DNA of 64,000 bases, from positions 1 through 64,000 of the forward strand of contig JAXGPL010000010.1 in NCBI GenBank assembly GCA_040766985.1, written 5' to 3'. Made by a program: the position numbers and the translations under genes. Below, piece by piece: positions 17,441 through 26,127 of the stretch. Numbering within the stretch: position 1 is the stretch's first letter; every line of letters begins with the position of its first letter. The notes below the pieces were generated by a model that was not told where the DNA came from, did not search any database, and was given only the letters and a program-made list of their open reading frames with translations. Source of the stretch: JAXGPL01 sp040766985. Lineage in GTDB: Bacteria > Bacillota > Sulfobacillia > JAUYEG01.

Positions 17441-18853
17441 TTGGCAACTGCTGGCTCCACTCAACCTGCGCCGCGGGTAGAGACTGCGCCGCGCCCGGCG
17501 CTGCGCATGGCGGATATCGCGAGATTCCACATGCCGCTCGCCGTGACGTTCCTGTCTTACGGTATCGTGTTCAACATCATTAACGCGGCGATGTCGGAGA
17601 CGCACGACGCAGCGGTCGCCCTTGCCGCCTTCGCCGTCGGCCAGAGCCTGGTGGATCTGTTTGCGGGACCGGCGGGCAGTGGTAACCAGTGGTTGATCGC
17701 CCGGGGGCGAGACAAGAAGTCGTTTTGGGTCGGCGTACGGGTCATGCTCGAGATCTCAATCGCCGTCACCGCTCTCCTTGCCATCGCAGCGTTCACGCCT
17801 GCCGGCCGGTGGCTGTATCAGGGAGTGTTCGGAGCGCCGGCCCGCCTGTCAGACCAGATCACCAGGGTAATTAAGGTCGCGCTTCCGCTTCCGATCCTTT
17901 GGGCATGGCGCAACGTGTCGCAGAGCGTACTGATGCTGCGGCGACAGACCACGTTTTTGTCGCTCGGCGTGCTTCTGCGGCTCGGTTTCGTCGGGGGTAT
18001 GGCGCCCGTCCTCGGCGGCACCAACCAGCAATTGGTGCAAGGTGCAGCCATCGGTGCCCTGTTGTGGGTCGGCGGCATGGCGACTGAAGCGTTGTTTCTG
18101 TTCGTGGTGGCTCGCCGTGGGTTTCGGGACCTGCCCGATGAGCCGCCCTCCGGCGCTGTCCCTGAACGAACAAGGGTCTGGAAATTTCTGCTTCCACTGA
18201 TGGCCACCGGCCTGCTGTGGGCGACCGCCAAGCCCATGGCGAATGCCGCAATGGGCCGCACGCTCGACCCGGAAACCGCCATTGCCGCCTTCCAGGTCGG
18301 GTGGTATGCGTCTTTTCTGCTCGTAGCGCTACAGGTGGAGTTCAGGCAGGTAATGGTCGTGTTCTGGACCGACCGCCAGAGTCTGCAGGTACTCCGGAAG
18401 TTCGGGATGGGGCTCAGCTTTGTCCTCGGTGGCCTAACCCTGCTTTTTGGGCTTACCGGAGTATCTGAATGGTTCATGCGGGCAATCCTCAGCACACCCG
18501 ACGGGGTGATCGGCCCGGCCAACGGGGTCTTCCTCGTTTCGGCGTTGGGTCCGGTGTTCTGGATGATCACCGAGCTCCAGGTCGGCCAGTTGCTGCGCAA
18601 CGGGACGACCGCGATCATCGGCTGGCCAGCCGCCTCAACCTGGCGGTCATGGCGGGAGTCATATTTCCGCTGGCAGTCTTCAGTCCCGGCTTGGCGCCTC
18701 GATCGGCGCGTTGGGCTACGTTGCGTAGGTGCGGCTGCGGAGGCTGGTTTGGTGTACTGGGTCGGCCGCAGGGTCAGCCCGACCTCGTCGGCGACGACAA
18801 CTAGGTGCATCCCCATTTCTGAGACGCAGCGATTGCGGCTTCGGCCTCAGTGA
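17441..18853 (+). CDS. MATE-like membrane exporter, frameshifted near the C-terminus
   Basis: A polytopic membrane protein of the MATE/flippase superfamily type, about 12 predicted segments, beginning MADIARFHMPLAVTFLSYG after a short cytoplasmic arm. Start TTG 17441 has AGGAGG exactly 7 bases upstream. Three single-base losses near 18621, 18694 and 18725 displace the frame: the intended sequence reads LASRLNLAVMAGVIFPLAVF, then ASIGALGYV and AAAEAGLVYWVG. Two are missing repeats of the same base. The substrate is unknown. The stop overlaps the convergent APH-type gene. Confidence 0.7.
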   Translation: MATAGSTQPAPRVETAPRPALRMADIARFHMPLAVTFLSYGIVFNIINAAMSETHDAAVALAAFAVGQSLVDLFAGPAGSGNQWLIARGRDKKSFWVGVRVMLEISIAVTALLAIAAFTPAGRWLYQGVFGAPARLSDQITRVIKVALPLPILWAWRNVSQSVLMLRRQTTFLSLGVLLRLGFVGGMAPVLGGTNQQLVQGAAIGALLWVGGMATEALFLFVVARRGFRDLPDEPPSGAVPERTRVWKFLLPLMATGLLWATAKPMANAAMGRTLDPETAIAAFQVGWYASFLLVALQVEFRQVMVVFWTDRQSLQVLRKFGMGLSFVLGGLTLLFGLTGVSEWFMRAILSTPDGVIGPANGVFLVSALGPVFWMITELQVGQLLRNGTTAIIGWPAASTWRSWRESYFRWQSSVPAWRLDRRVGLRCVGAAAEAGLVYWVGRRVSPTSSATTTRCIPISETQRLRLRPQ

Positions 18854-19626
18854 CGAACAGGCGGAGTGGTCCAGCATTCTCCGCTCAGCCTGCGTATCAA
18901 GTCCCCATTGGCAAATCTTTGGCGCCTTTGCGCTGCCACAGCGATATCCCAATGCGGCAGGCGGGCGAACCCGGTCGCTGCCACCTCCCCGTACCGCTCC
19001 GTGAACAGGCGCATTGCGTCGCGCCCCAGAGCCCACCGCAGCTCGAGCCTGGCATTGGCAACGTCATGGAGCGGGTCGCCGATCCTCGCGTCTTCCCAGT
19101 CGATCACCGCGGCCAGCCGGCCTTCGCGCCACAGGATATTGCCCGGCCAGTAGTCACCGTGCAGCAAGACTTCGGGATGGGGGAGAGGGATCGTCTCCGG
19201 TGTCTCTTCGCGGTGCAGAAAACCCAGCTCCGACAGGTCCACGCGATGGATTGCCGCCAGGGAATCTGCCATCTGGACTACGGACGCCTGGACATCCGCC
19301 GGCGCCAGATCGGCTTCGCCCTCAATATACTCGACAACGATGAATGGGGAGGGAAGGATGCTGCGGGTTTGGTCATAGCTGATCGGTCTTGGGACGGGCA
19401 ACCCTGCCCGGTTGAGGGCCTGCAGCAGCCGGAACTCGTGTTCGGCGATGAGCGGGTCTGCCGCGAGGTCACGCCCTCCGTGCCGGCGGACAACGAGTTT
19501 GCGAGCGGTCCCGTCACCGGCCACGATCTCGATCCCCGTCACCTCTGCCGAAACCCCGCCCCGCAGTGGCCAAGATCGCAACAGCTTGCCGCCCGGCGCA
19601 ATCCGGCGCACCAACCGCTCCAACAC
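18847..19626 (-). CDS. APH-type small-molecule kinase
   Basis: A 259-aa aminoglycoside/homoserine-kinase-like phosphotransferase. It shows the catalytic Brenner loop LLHGDYWPGNILW and the metal site VIDWEDARIGDPLHDV, plus an N-lobe hinge FIVVEYIEGE. Such enzymes phosphorylate aminoglycosides, choline, amino sugars or other small alcohols; nothing here fixes the substrate. GTG 19626 is preferred since GGGGGAGG lies 5 bases upstream; an in-frame GTG at 19644 is the outer limit. Confidence 0.82.
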   Translation of the reverse strand: MLERLVRRIAPGGKLLRSWPLRGGVSAEVTGIEIVAGDGTARKLVVRRHGGRDLAADPLIAEHEFRLLQALNRAGLPVPRPISYDQTRSILPSPFIVVEYIEGEADLAPADVQASVVQMADSLAAIHRVDLSELGFLHREETPETIPLPHPEVLLHGDYWPGNILWREGRLAAVIDWEDARIGDPLHDVANARLELRWALGRDAMRLFTERYGEVAATGFARLPHWDIAVAAQRRQRFANGDLIRRLSGECWTTPPVRH

Positions 19627-19776
19627 CACCACCTCCCCCGCCACGCCTGTCCTCAGTCTAGCAGAGCGCCAGGTTCGGGCAACCCGTACTCCGGGGAGGT
19701 AGATGCGGAGATGGGCTCGAAGCAGCCCTCTATCCGCCGGCCCGACCCTTGGTGACCGGCTTGTGAGGTGGTTTCA

Positions 19777-20040
19777 ATGGCCGAACGCAAGGTCAAGGCC
19801 CGGATTGTGAGCGCCCTGGTGCCGTGCGCCCGCGGGCACCAAGTAGGTGACGAGTGGGACTTGAGCGACGGTTGCCCACCGGGTCTGTGCCACTGGGCAT
19901 GGAACAGCATCTACCCATTTTACTGCGTTCTCCGTTACGGCGGGCGCCTTCCCTGGCAGGGCGAGGACAACTTCGTCGAGGTCAGCTGTCCCGATCCGGA
20001 CGCGACGCAGCGCATCAGGCTGGAACTGGTCGAGATCTAG
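19777..20040 (+). CDS. TIGR04076 family protein
   Basis: A small 87-aa protein with the family pattern KARIVSALVPCARGHQVGDEWDL, PPGLCHWAWNSIYPF and VEVSCPD, including four cysteines that may bind a metal or Fe-S cluster. The family is common in anaerobes and has no known role. ATG 19777 has GAGGTGG 6 bases upstream. It converges on the ferredoxin-ATPase operon, overlapping its last 4 bases. Confidence 0.8.
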   Translation: MAERKVKARIVSALVPCARGHQVGDEWDLSDGCPPGLCHWAWNSIYPFYCVLRYGGRLPWQGEDNFVEVSCPDPDATQRIRLELVEI

Positions 20041-20966
20041 CCCGGCTCAGTGGGTCCGAGGGGTCGGGCCTGCCTGAGGCGCCCCCACAGTTCCGCCAGG
20101 GCAGCCGCAGCCGGTGAGTGGTCCTGGTGAGCTGCCGTAACGAGGGGCCTGCCCCTGCTGATGCTGGACGGAACCTGCGGATCGAAGGGAATCTCCGCGA
20201 TCAACGGCAGATCACGGTCAACGCACCATGCTCTGATCGCGCCGGTCTTGTCCGGATTGAGGTCCGCCTTGTTGACAACGACTGCGGCCGGGACCCCGAA
20301 GTGCTTACATAGGTCGGCAACACGGTCGAGGTCGTGCTGTCCGCTGACGGAGGGCTCGGTAACCAGCAAGGCCATGTCTGCTCCGGTCAACGCGGATATC
20401 ACCGGGCAGCCGAGACCCGGCGGCCCGTCGCTTAGAATCAGCGTGGCATCCTCGGCGGCGCCAAGTTTGCGAGCCTCTTCCCTTACCTCCGCCGTGAGTT
20501 TGCCCGAGTTGCCGGCACCGGGCTTAAGCCCGGCCCACACCATCGCGCCCCAGGGTGACCTGCCGGAATACAGGTTGCCGGTCACGTGCGGGCGCATCTC
20601 CACAGCTGAAGCAGGGCACACCAGCGCGCATACGCCACAGCCCTCACAACCGTAGGGATCGACCCGGCCAGGCTCAGGGATGGCATCAAAGAGGCATTTG
20701 CTCTGGCAGAGGCCGCACTCCGTACACTTATCCCGGTCAACGACGGCAATTGCGCCGCCGATGAAGTCGCGGGCTTGTCTGATATCCGGCCCGAGGACGA
20801 GGTGGAGGTTGGAGGCGTCGACGTCGCAGTCGACGGCAACTGCACAAATCCCTTCGTCGTAGGCAAGCGCCACCAGTGACGCGGTCACAGTGGTCTTGCC
20901 GGTGCCGCCCTTGCCGCTGAGGACGACCAGTTCGCGCATCGAGCGCCGCTCGTTGTCGTTGTTCAT
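20037..20966 (-). CDS. MinD/Mrp-type ATPase with inserted ferredoxin domain
   Basis: 309 aa. Deviant Walker A GKGGTGKTT (residues 18-26), DCDVDASNL switch, then two [4Fe-4S] motifs inserted at 80-116 (C80, 83, 86, 90 and 106, 109, 112, 116), and DGPPGLGCPV as the distal nucleotide site. This matches the ATPases paired in the Desulfovibrio orange-protein operon and in other NifX/DUF5320 clusters, where a role in Fe-S or mixed-metal cluster handling is suspected. The start ATG overlaps the upstream stop as ATGA, so it is translationally coupled to the second ATPase. Confidence 0.9.
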   Translation of the reverse strand: MNNDNERRSMRELVVLSGKGGTGKTTVTASLVALAYDEGICAVAVDCDVDASNLHLVLGPDIRQARDFIGGAIAVVDRDKCTECGLCQSKCLFDAIPEPGRVDPYGCEGCGVCALVCPASAVEMRPHVTGNLYSGRSPWGAMVWAGLKPGAGNSGKLTAEVREEARKLGAAEDATLILSDGPPGLGCPVISALTGADMALLVTEPSVSGQHDLDRVADLCKHFGVPAAVVVNKADLNPDKTGAIRAWCVDRDLPLIAEIPFDPQVPSSISRGRPLVTAAHQDHSPAAAALAELWGRLRQARPLGPTEPG

Positions 20967-21862
20967 TGCGCAACCTTTCCGTGGGATGCCGCCCGCCGCC
21001 GGCAATCCAGCCACAGCCGGTTGAGGGCGCTCTCCCATGATTGATCCGCATCGAGCAGAGTGCCACCGTTGCTGAGCACCTTGGCGACCCTCGCCGAGAA
21101 GGGTATTCTCAGCAGGATCGGCAGGTCGTGGGCGACACAGAAATCCTCCAGCGGAGCCGCGTCGCTGATGCCTGTGCGGTTGATCACGACCGCGGAAGGG
21201 ACGGCCAACGTGCTGGTGACCTGGTGGGCGATTGTCAGGTCGTGCAGGCCGAACGGCGTCGGCTCGGTGACGAGCAGGCAGAAGGCGATGTCGCGAAGGG
21301 TTTCAACAAGCGGGCAGGCGGTGCCCGGCGGAGCGTCGTGGATAATCGGTCCTGAAGCGTTCCTGGCTGCGACGTCCTTAGCCGCCTTGATTATCGGCGG
21401 GGCGAGCGGTTGCCCGATGTCGAGCTGACCCCATACCAACCGGAGATGCCGCACGGCCTCCGCCGGCGCCTCAAACACGTGCCCCACCGTCCGTGACGAG
21501 CGGGTAGTCGCGCCGCAGCCGCAGACCTCCCAGCATGCGCCGCAACCGTGGCAGAGCTCGGGAAAGAACAGCCGCTTGCCGCGAACGACCGCTATGGCTC
21601 CGAAGCGGCATGCCGAGGCGCATTGTCCACAGCCGGTGCACAAGGCTTCGTTGAACTCGGGAGTGGGTACCGGCACTTCTCGGCCCCGCGTGCGGCCGGG
21701 CTTGATGAACAGCACGTCGTTAGGCTGCTCGACGTCACAGTCGACCAGGGTGACGCGCGAGGTGCCGCCCTGCGAAAGGGCCAGGGCCAACGACGTGGCA
21801 AGGGTGGTCTTTCCCGTGCCACCCTAGCCGCGGGCGATGGCGAGGCGGAAGCTCTCAGCCAT
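20963..21862 (-). CDS. Second ferredoxin-ATPase, with TAG at the Walker A lysine
   Basis: From ATG 21862 the frame reads MAESFRLAIARG, then TAG (21826-21824), then GGTGKTTLATSLALAL and 280 more sound residues. The family has K at the TAG position (GKGGTGKT), so an AAG-to-TAG change removes the signature lysine. Two ferredoxin motifs (CTGCGQCASACR and CHGCGACWEVCG) and the DAPPGTACPLV site are intact. Without read-through, only a product from an internal start lacking Walker A could be made. Upstream is the DUF5320 gene (5 bases); downstream is its partner ATPase. Confidence 0.8.
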
Positions 21863-21867
21863 CGATC

Positions 21868-22155
21868 TTAGTACTCCTCTGCGCGGCCTGCATCGTGCTC
21901 GCGGAGCTCGGCGCGTAGTTCGGAGAGCAATGCTTCGAGGCGCTTAGTCTCGGCCTCGAGCCATGCCTTCTCGTCGCGAACCGCGGGCGCGGCGTACGAC
22001 GGACCGTAAGATCCGAAACCCCAACCGGGCCGGGCCATACGCCTGCCGTATCCTCCGAAAGGGCCGGCAAAGCGCCCGAGACCGCGTCCGCACGGACCAC
22101 GTCCCCAACCAACGGGGCCGGTCCCCATCGGACCTGTACCATCTCCTCCTGGCAT
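21868..22155 (-). CDS. DUF5320 protein, full length
   Basis: 95 aa. MPGGDGTGPMGTGPVGWGRG start, a Gly/Tyr/Arg-rich middle, and a C-terminal amphipathic coiled coil (DEKAWLEAETKRLEALLSEL). The ATG has GGAGGTG 8-9 bases upstream. It provides the intact reference for the broken copy at 12310-12679. The role is not known; its operon neighbours are NifX-like proteins and ferredoxin-ATPases. Confidence 0.85.
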   Translation of the reverse strand: MPGGDGTGPMGTGPVGWGRGPCGRGLGRFAGPFGGYGRRMARPGWGFGSYGPSYAAPAVRDEKAWLEAETKRLEALLSELRAELREHDAGRAEEY

Positions 22156-22161
22156 CTGTGT

Positions 22162-22584
22162 TCACCTCCCCCTGTGGGTGGGGCCGCCCGCGCCGGGACC
22201 GCCCTCGGCGTCCTCCCGGCACTGGTGGCTCGTGCCACCCTCGTTTACCTGGTCATGATCGCAGAGCGAGCCGCCGGCGACGAGCGTGCCTGCCGCGAAA
22301 GCCGCGAGAACGTCGTCCACCCTGCCTTCGACCCCCGTAATGCAACCGATGCCGTTCTGCGCAAAGAGCATCTGCGCACGTTGGCCGATACCGCCGGCGA
22401 TGACGCGCTGGACGCCGTGGCCGGCCAGTAGACGCGGCAAGAGCCCCGGCTCGTGGCCGGGATTTGCCACATACCCGATGTCCGAAATCCGTCCTCCGTC
22501 CACGACCGCGACTGTGTATCCCCGGCAGTGGCCGAAGTGAGGTGAAACCATACCCTCATCCGCTGCAATCGCTACCTTGATCAT
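22162..22584 (-). CDS. NifX-like protein with His/Gly-rich tail
   Basis: 140 aa. MIKVAIAADEGMVSPHFGHC is the usual start of the NifX/ORP fold, with the conserved H/C pair in PHFGHC, and VQRVIAGGIGQRAQMLF follows. The tail after residue 107 holds CDHDQ, THHxx-like His and Cys residues and could bind metal. The start has only a modest ribosome site (GGGGGAATCGAG). It lies 6 bases before the DUF5320 gene. Confidence 0.82.
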   Translation of the reverse strand: MIKVAIAADEGMVSPHFGHCRGYTVAVVDGGRISDIGYVANPGHEPGLLPRLLAGHGVQRVIAGGIGQRAQMLFAQNGIGCITGVEGRVDDVLAAFAAGTLVAGGSLCDHDQVNEGGTSHQCREDAEGGPGAGGPTHRGR

Positions 22585-22624
22585 CTGCTCGATTCCCCCA
22601 ACATCCGACTGGGCAACCGCACGG

Positions 22625-22993
22625 CTAGCGCCGCAACCCGCTGTGCGGGGGCGTCGTGGCCTGCGAGACCTCAGCCAGATGCCCCGCTTTGAGTTGCTCG
22701 ATCGCAGCCGAGGCATTCATCGCTCCGGCAACATACATCTTGATCCCCGCCGCTTGCAGGACCGCTACAGCGCTTGGGCCGTAGTTGCCCGCCAAAACGG
22801 CCTCGACGCCGGCGTCCGCCAGCCACTGCGCTGTCGCTACGCCGGCCCCGCCGCTGAGGCTGGGGCTGTCGCTGGAGACCACGTTTGCCTCGTCTTCGTC
22901 GGTATCAGTGATCAGAAACCACTCCGAACGTCCAAAGCGCGTATTGACAACTCCATCGGGGTCATTGGCTGTGAGCGCTACTGCAATCTTCAC
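22625..22993 (-). CDS. NifX-like protein
   Basis: 122 aa beginning MKIAVALTANDPDGVVNTRFG, with the fold continuing to VLAGNYGPSAVAVLQAAG. GTG 22993 has AGGAGG 8 bases upstream. It is the first gene of cluster B, preceded by a good sigma-70-type promoter rather than a sigma-54 one, so clusters A and B seem to be under different control. Confidence 0.82.
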   Translation of the reverse strand: MKIAVALTANDPDGVVNTRFGRSEWFLITDTDEDEANVVSSDSPSLSGGAGVATAQWLADAGVEAVLAGNYGPSAVAVLQAAGIKMYVAGAMNASAAIEQLKAGHLAEVSQATTPPHSGLRR

Positions 22994-23014
22994 CGCGCGA
23001 CCTCCTCGCTGTTT

Positions 23015-23085
23015 GCCGGTCAAACCGGCCGTGCTGCGGGTACATTCTCTATAATGAATATATACCCATAATGTGCGATGGTCAA
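23015..23085 (-). promoter_or_regulatory. Sigma-70 promoter and leader palindrome of cluster B
   Basis: On the minus strand TTGACC (23085-23080) and TATATT (23062-23057) are separated by exactly 17 bases. Between this promoter and the NifX-like start lies GCCGGT-TTG-ACCGGC (23029-23015), a perfect 6-bp palindrome that could be an operator or leader hairpin. A further GTGCGC-TTCA-GCGCAC hairpin lies upstream at 23126-23141. Confidence 0.65.
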
Positions 23086-23282
23086 CCTTCTCTCGGACGA
23101 AAGTTTGTCCACTTGTTGGCGCGATGTGCGCTTCAGCGCACGCCCTGGATCGGACCGCCGCCAAGATGCCCCTGTCCCACAATCAGACCTGCCTACCATC
23201 GCTCCGCCGCTTGTCCAAACCGCCTGTATCGGATACCTTTGAATAGTCCACAGTCGATACCGAGATCGGAGCGTGAAGCACT

Positions 23283-23897
23283 ATGGCACCGAAGGAATCC
23301 CGCGAGGCCGCCGGTCGGCGCAAAGTCAGCAGGCAGGTTGCGCGGCACAGGCCCGAGGCCAAGCCCCGCGATAAGCAGTCCATGACGGTCTTGGGCGTGA
23401 TCGCCCTGATGCTCGTGCTCGCTGCCGCCGTCATGTTTTGGCCGCCGAGCCTCGGCCCGGCAACCGTCGTCAAGGTCGAGACGAGCAAGGGAACGTTCAC
23501 GATGAACCTTTACGGTACGCGCATGCCCAAGACCGTGGAGAACTTTGTGAAGCTGGCCGAGGAAGGTTTCTTCGATGGCCTCACGTTCCACCGCGTCGAG
23601 AATTGGGTAGTCCAGACCGGTGATCCCAACGGTGACGGCACGGGAGGACCCGGGTATACGATTCCTTTTGAGAGGTTCCGCGGCCTGAGGCACGACCGCG
23701 GCGCAGTAGGGATGGCCCGTTCGGCTGAACTCGACTCCGGCGGGTCACAGTGGTATGTGGTCAAGGAGCCGGCTCACTCGATTGACGGCAGCTACGCGGT
23801 GTTCGGCAAGGTCGTCGAGGGTATGGAGGAAGTGGTCGACAAGCTGGTCAAGGACGATACCGTGACCTCCGTGACCGTCATGGAAGAACCGCAGTAG
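23283..23897 (+). CDS. Membrane-anchored cyclophilin peptidyl-prolyl isomerase
   Basis: 204 aa. A basic N-terminal arm, one membrane segment (about 34-53) and a cyclophilin domain (62-200) with FFDGLTFHRVENWVVQTGDP and GAVGMAR. It is expected to assist folding outside the membrane. The family's QFFI motif appears as SGGSQWYVV, with W for F. The ATG has a distant GGAG (11 bases). The gene converges on the NodB-type gene 8 bases further on. Confidence 0.88.
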   Translation: MAPKESREAAGRRKVSRQVARHRPEAKPRDKQSMTVLGVIALMLVLAAAVMFWPPSLGPATVVKVETSKGTFTMNLYGTRMPKTVENFVKLAEEGFFDGLTFHRVENWVVQTGDPNGDGTGGPGYTIPFERFRGLRHDRGAVGMARSAELDSGGSQWYVVKEPAHSIDGSYAVFGKVVEGMEEVVDKLVKDDTVTSVTVMEEPQ

Positions 23898-23905
23898 GCG
23901 TCAAC

Positions 23906-25240
23906 TCAGGGCGCCAGCTGAAGCCTCGATAGAGCAGCTGCCCGCTGCGCTGCAGCGGCCAGTTGCTTTTCTTCTTCCCTGAGCCGCTTGAGGTTTAGTT
24001 GCTCGCACCAGCTCTGTTCCCTGGCCGCCGCGAGCATCGCGTCCAGGCCCACGACCGTGAGCCCACGGTCGCCGAGCCCCTTGATTACCCGCGGGAGGGT
24101 GAGCACCGTCGACGTCCGGTTGGCGCCGGCCGCCGTGATGAAATCCCCGCTGTCGTGAAACAGGTAGACGTCGCCTGCGGCGGCTCGTCTGGTGATTCCG
24201 GACGCGATGGCTCCGGGCGACAACTGCATCCAGTCCCGGGACGAAACGGTCCACAACGCCAAGACCAGCTTCCGGTCGGCCAACTGCTGCAACAGCGTGG
24301 GGCTTGTGATGCCGCGCGGCGGACGGAACATCGTCGGTGTGACTCCGCAGACCTCCTCGATTGCACGCTGCGTCCAGTCGATCTCGCAGGCCAGAGCGAG
24401 AGCGCCGAGCTTCCCGAGGTCGCGGTGGGTGTAGGAGTGGTTTCCGATGACGTGACCCTCGTCGGCGATCTGTCTGGCGATCTCCGGATACAGAAGCACC
24501 TTGCGCCCAACCAGGAAGAACGCAGCTTTGACGCAGTGTTCGCGGAGAACCCGCAGTACCTCGGGTGTGTATTCGGGGTCGGGTCCGTCGTCGAAGGTTA
24601 TGGCAACGACCTGCGCGGTTGGAGGCCCGGAAACCAACTGCTCACACACCGTCACACCGGCGAAGCCTGCTCTGCCGATGAGGACGTGGTTGGCGACGAA
24701 CAGGGTGAAAACAGCCACAAGGCAGACCGCGATCGGGCTTAGGCGAGAGATGAACGTCCGGTGTCTTCGGATAGGGCCCCTTGCGAGGTAGGCCAGGCAT
24801 GACACCAGCACGAGGAAGACCCAGATGCACCGGACATCATCGTGCATCCGCCCCGGGGTCAGAACCATGCCCACACCGAGCAACGGCCCGGAAAGCAGGA
24901 TCAGGGACTCGTTGGGGCACTTCAACGCTGCGCAGGCCAGGAACGCCAAGGCCAGGGCCAGCCCCCATAGGTTCATGGCGAGAGAGGCTCCGAGCAGAAG
25001 CCAGATGACGTACGTCCTCCCGGATGTGAACAGGTGCGCGGCAAGCGTTGAGATGGCAGTAACGGTGGGCAGGATGGCACCCGGCACAAGAGCAGCGACG
25101 AGTCCGGCCGGCAACAGACCTTTGAGCAGTACTGCGGTGGGCATGGCGTAGCGGGCAACGGCAGGCGCCAGTCTGCGGCGCAAGAGGTGGCAGGCGTCAA
25201 AACGCCCGGCCGTAATCCCGAAGAACACGCACCACGCCAT
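23906..25240 (-). CDS. Polytopic membrane protein with C-terminal NodB deacetylase domain
   Basis: 444 aa. The N-terminal 180 residues hold five or six membrane segments and look distantly like PlsY acyltransferases (GITAGRFDACHLLRR, VTAISTLAAHLFTSG), but the PlsY phosphate and acyl motifs are not clear. From about residue 210 comes a polysaccharide deacetylase: AITFDDGPDPEY, NHSYTH metal ligands, FRPPRG, LWTVSSRDW and LFHDSG. It probably removes acyl groups from a cell-wall polymer at the outer face. A C-terminal charged coiled coil follows. The start at ATG 25240 is limited by a TGA six codons upstream. Confidence 0.8.
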   Translation of the reverse strand: MAWCVFFGITAGRFDACHLLRRRLAPAVARYAMPTAVLLKGLLPAGLVAALVPGAILPTVTAISTLAAHLFTSGRTYVIWLLLGASLAMNLWGLALALAFLACAALKCPNESLILLSGPLLGVGMVLTPGRMHDDVRCIWVFLVLVSCLAYLARGPIRRHRTFISRLSPIAVCLVAVFTLFVANHVLIGRAGFAGVTVCEQLVSGPPTAQVVAITFDDGPDPEYTPEVLRVLREHCVKAAFFLVGRKVLLYPEIARQIADEGHVIGNHSYTHRDLGKLGALALACEIDWTQRAIEEVCGVTPTMFRPPRGITSPTLLQQLADRKLVLALWTVSSRDWMQLSPGAIASGITRRAAAGDVYLFHDSGDFITAAGANRTSTVLTLPRVIKGLGDRGLTVVGLDAMLAAAREQSWCEQLNLKRLREEEKQLAAAAQRAAALSRLQLAP

Positions 25241-25456
25241 CTCCGCCAGCCGGGCTCACCCCTTGCGTCCGCCAAGTAACTGGCCTGGTGGGTCTATGCT
25301 GCGGCTGGCTCGTCGCGCTGGCGACATTTTTCACGCTTATTCGACCGGATGCTCGAAGGTCCTGCTAGGGCAGCCACTCGTGCGCACAACGAAATTGTCT
25401 TCCGGCGGGGGCCCGTGCGGATGGAGGCCTTCATCCCCGCTGTTACCCTGTTCGGC

Positions 25457-25499
25457 GGTATCACCGCAAGACTATGACGGTGGGCCGCCCGGTGATACC
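25457..25499. repeat. 10-bp inverted repeat upstream of nitroreductase
   Basis: GGTATCACCG (25457-25466) and CGGTGATACC (25490-25499) are exact complements 23 bases apart. The 372-base gap between the NodB gene and the nitroreductase gene holds nothing else I can support. It may be a leader hairpin or a remnant of a small mobile repeat. Confidence 0.35.
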
Positions 25500-25612
25500 T
25501 CATCATGGTGAGGTTTCCGGGGTATACGTGTAGGAGCGGGGGCCACGCCGTATGGAGAGCAGGATTGTGCTCTGCCGGGAGCGTAGTTCGCTCAAACGAG
25601 GAGGGATTGCCC

Positions 25613-26107
25613 ATGGACGTGTTGACAGCGATCAAGACCAGGCGCAGCATTCGCAAGTACAAAGATGTGCCCCTAGACAAGGAAAAGCTGATGCAGGTGC
25701 TTGAAGCAGGGCGGATTGCGCCCTCGGCCGGCAACCGGCAGCCGTGGAGGTTTGTTGTCGTGACGGACCCCGCGACCCGGCAGAAAATGGTCGGGGCGTG
25801 TCGCAACCAGACCTTTGTGGGCCAAGCCGGGGCCATCATCGTCGCGTGCGTGCCCGACCCGTCGCTACGGTGGCACATGGTGGACGTCGGCATCGCCGTG
25901 GACCACATGACGCTCGCCGCGCACGAGCTCGGTCTGGGCACCTGTTGGATCGGTGCCTTCGAGCCCGAACAGGTCAAGGAGATCCTTGGTATCCCCGAGG
26001 ACGTCAAGGTCGTCTGCGTTCTGCCGCTCGGCGTGCCAGACATGGAAGGCGTCCCCAAGCCGCGAAAGGCGCTGGAAGAAGCCTTCGTATTCGAACGCTG
26101 GGCATAG
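25613..26107 (+). CDS. Nitroreductase family FMN oxidoreductase
   Basis: 164 aa. RRSIRKYKDVPL and IAPSAGNRQPWRFVVV are the FMN-binding signatures, and GLGTCWIGAFEPEQVKEIL is the family's C-terminal part. These enzymes reduce nitro groups, quinones or flavins with NAD(P)H; the substrate is not evident. GAGGAGGG lies 7 bases before the ATG. It converges on the aldo/keto reductase-ferredoxin gene. Confidence 0.88.
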   Translation: MDVLTAIKTRRSIRKYKDVPLDKEKLMQVLEAGRIAPSAGNRQPWRFVVVTDPATRQKMVGACRNQTFVGQAGAIIVACVPDPSLRWHMVDVGIAVDHMTLAAHELGLGTCWIGAFEPEQVKEILGIPEDVKVVCVLPLGVPDMEGVPKPRKALEEAFVFERWA

Positions 26108-26127
26108 GGCGGTCTCTTCAGCCGGGC

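Noticed and set aside
21824..21826. TAG read as pyrrolysine
   Set aside because: No pyl genes or methylamine methyltransferase genes in the window, and the family residue is an ordinary lysine; nonsense mutation or base error is simpler.
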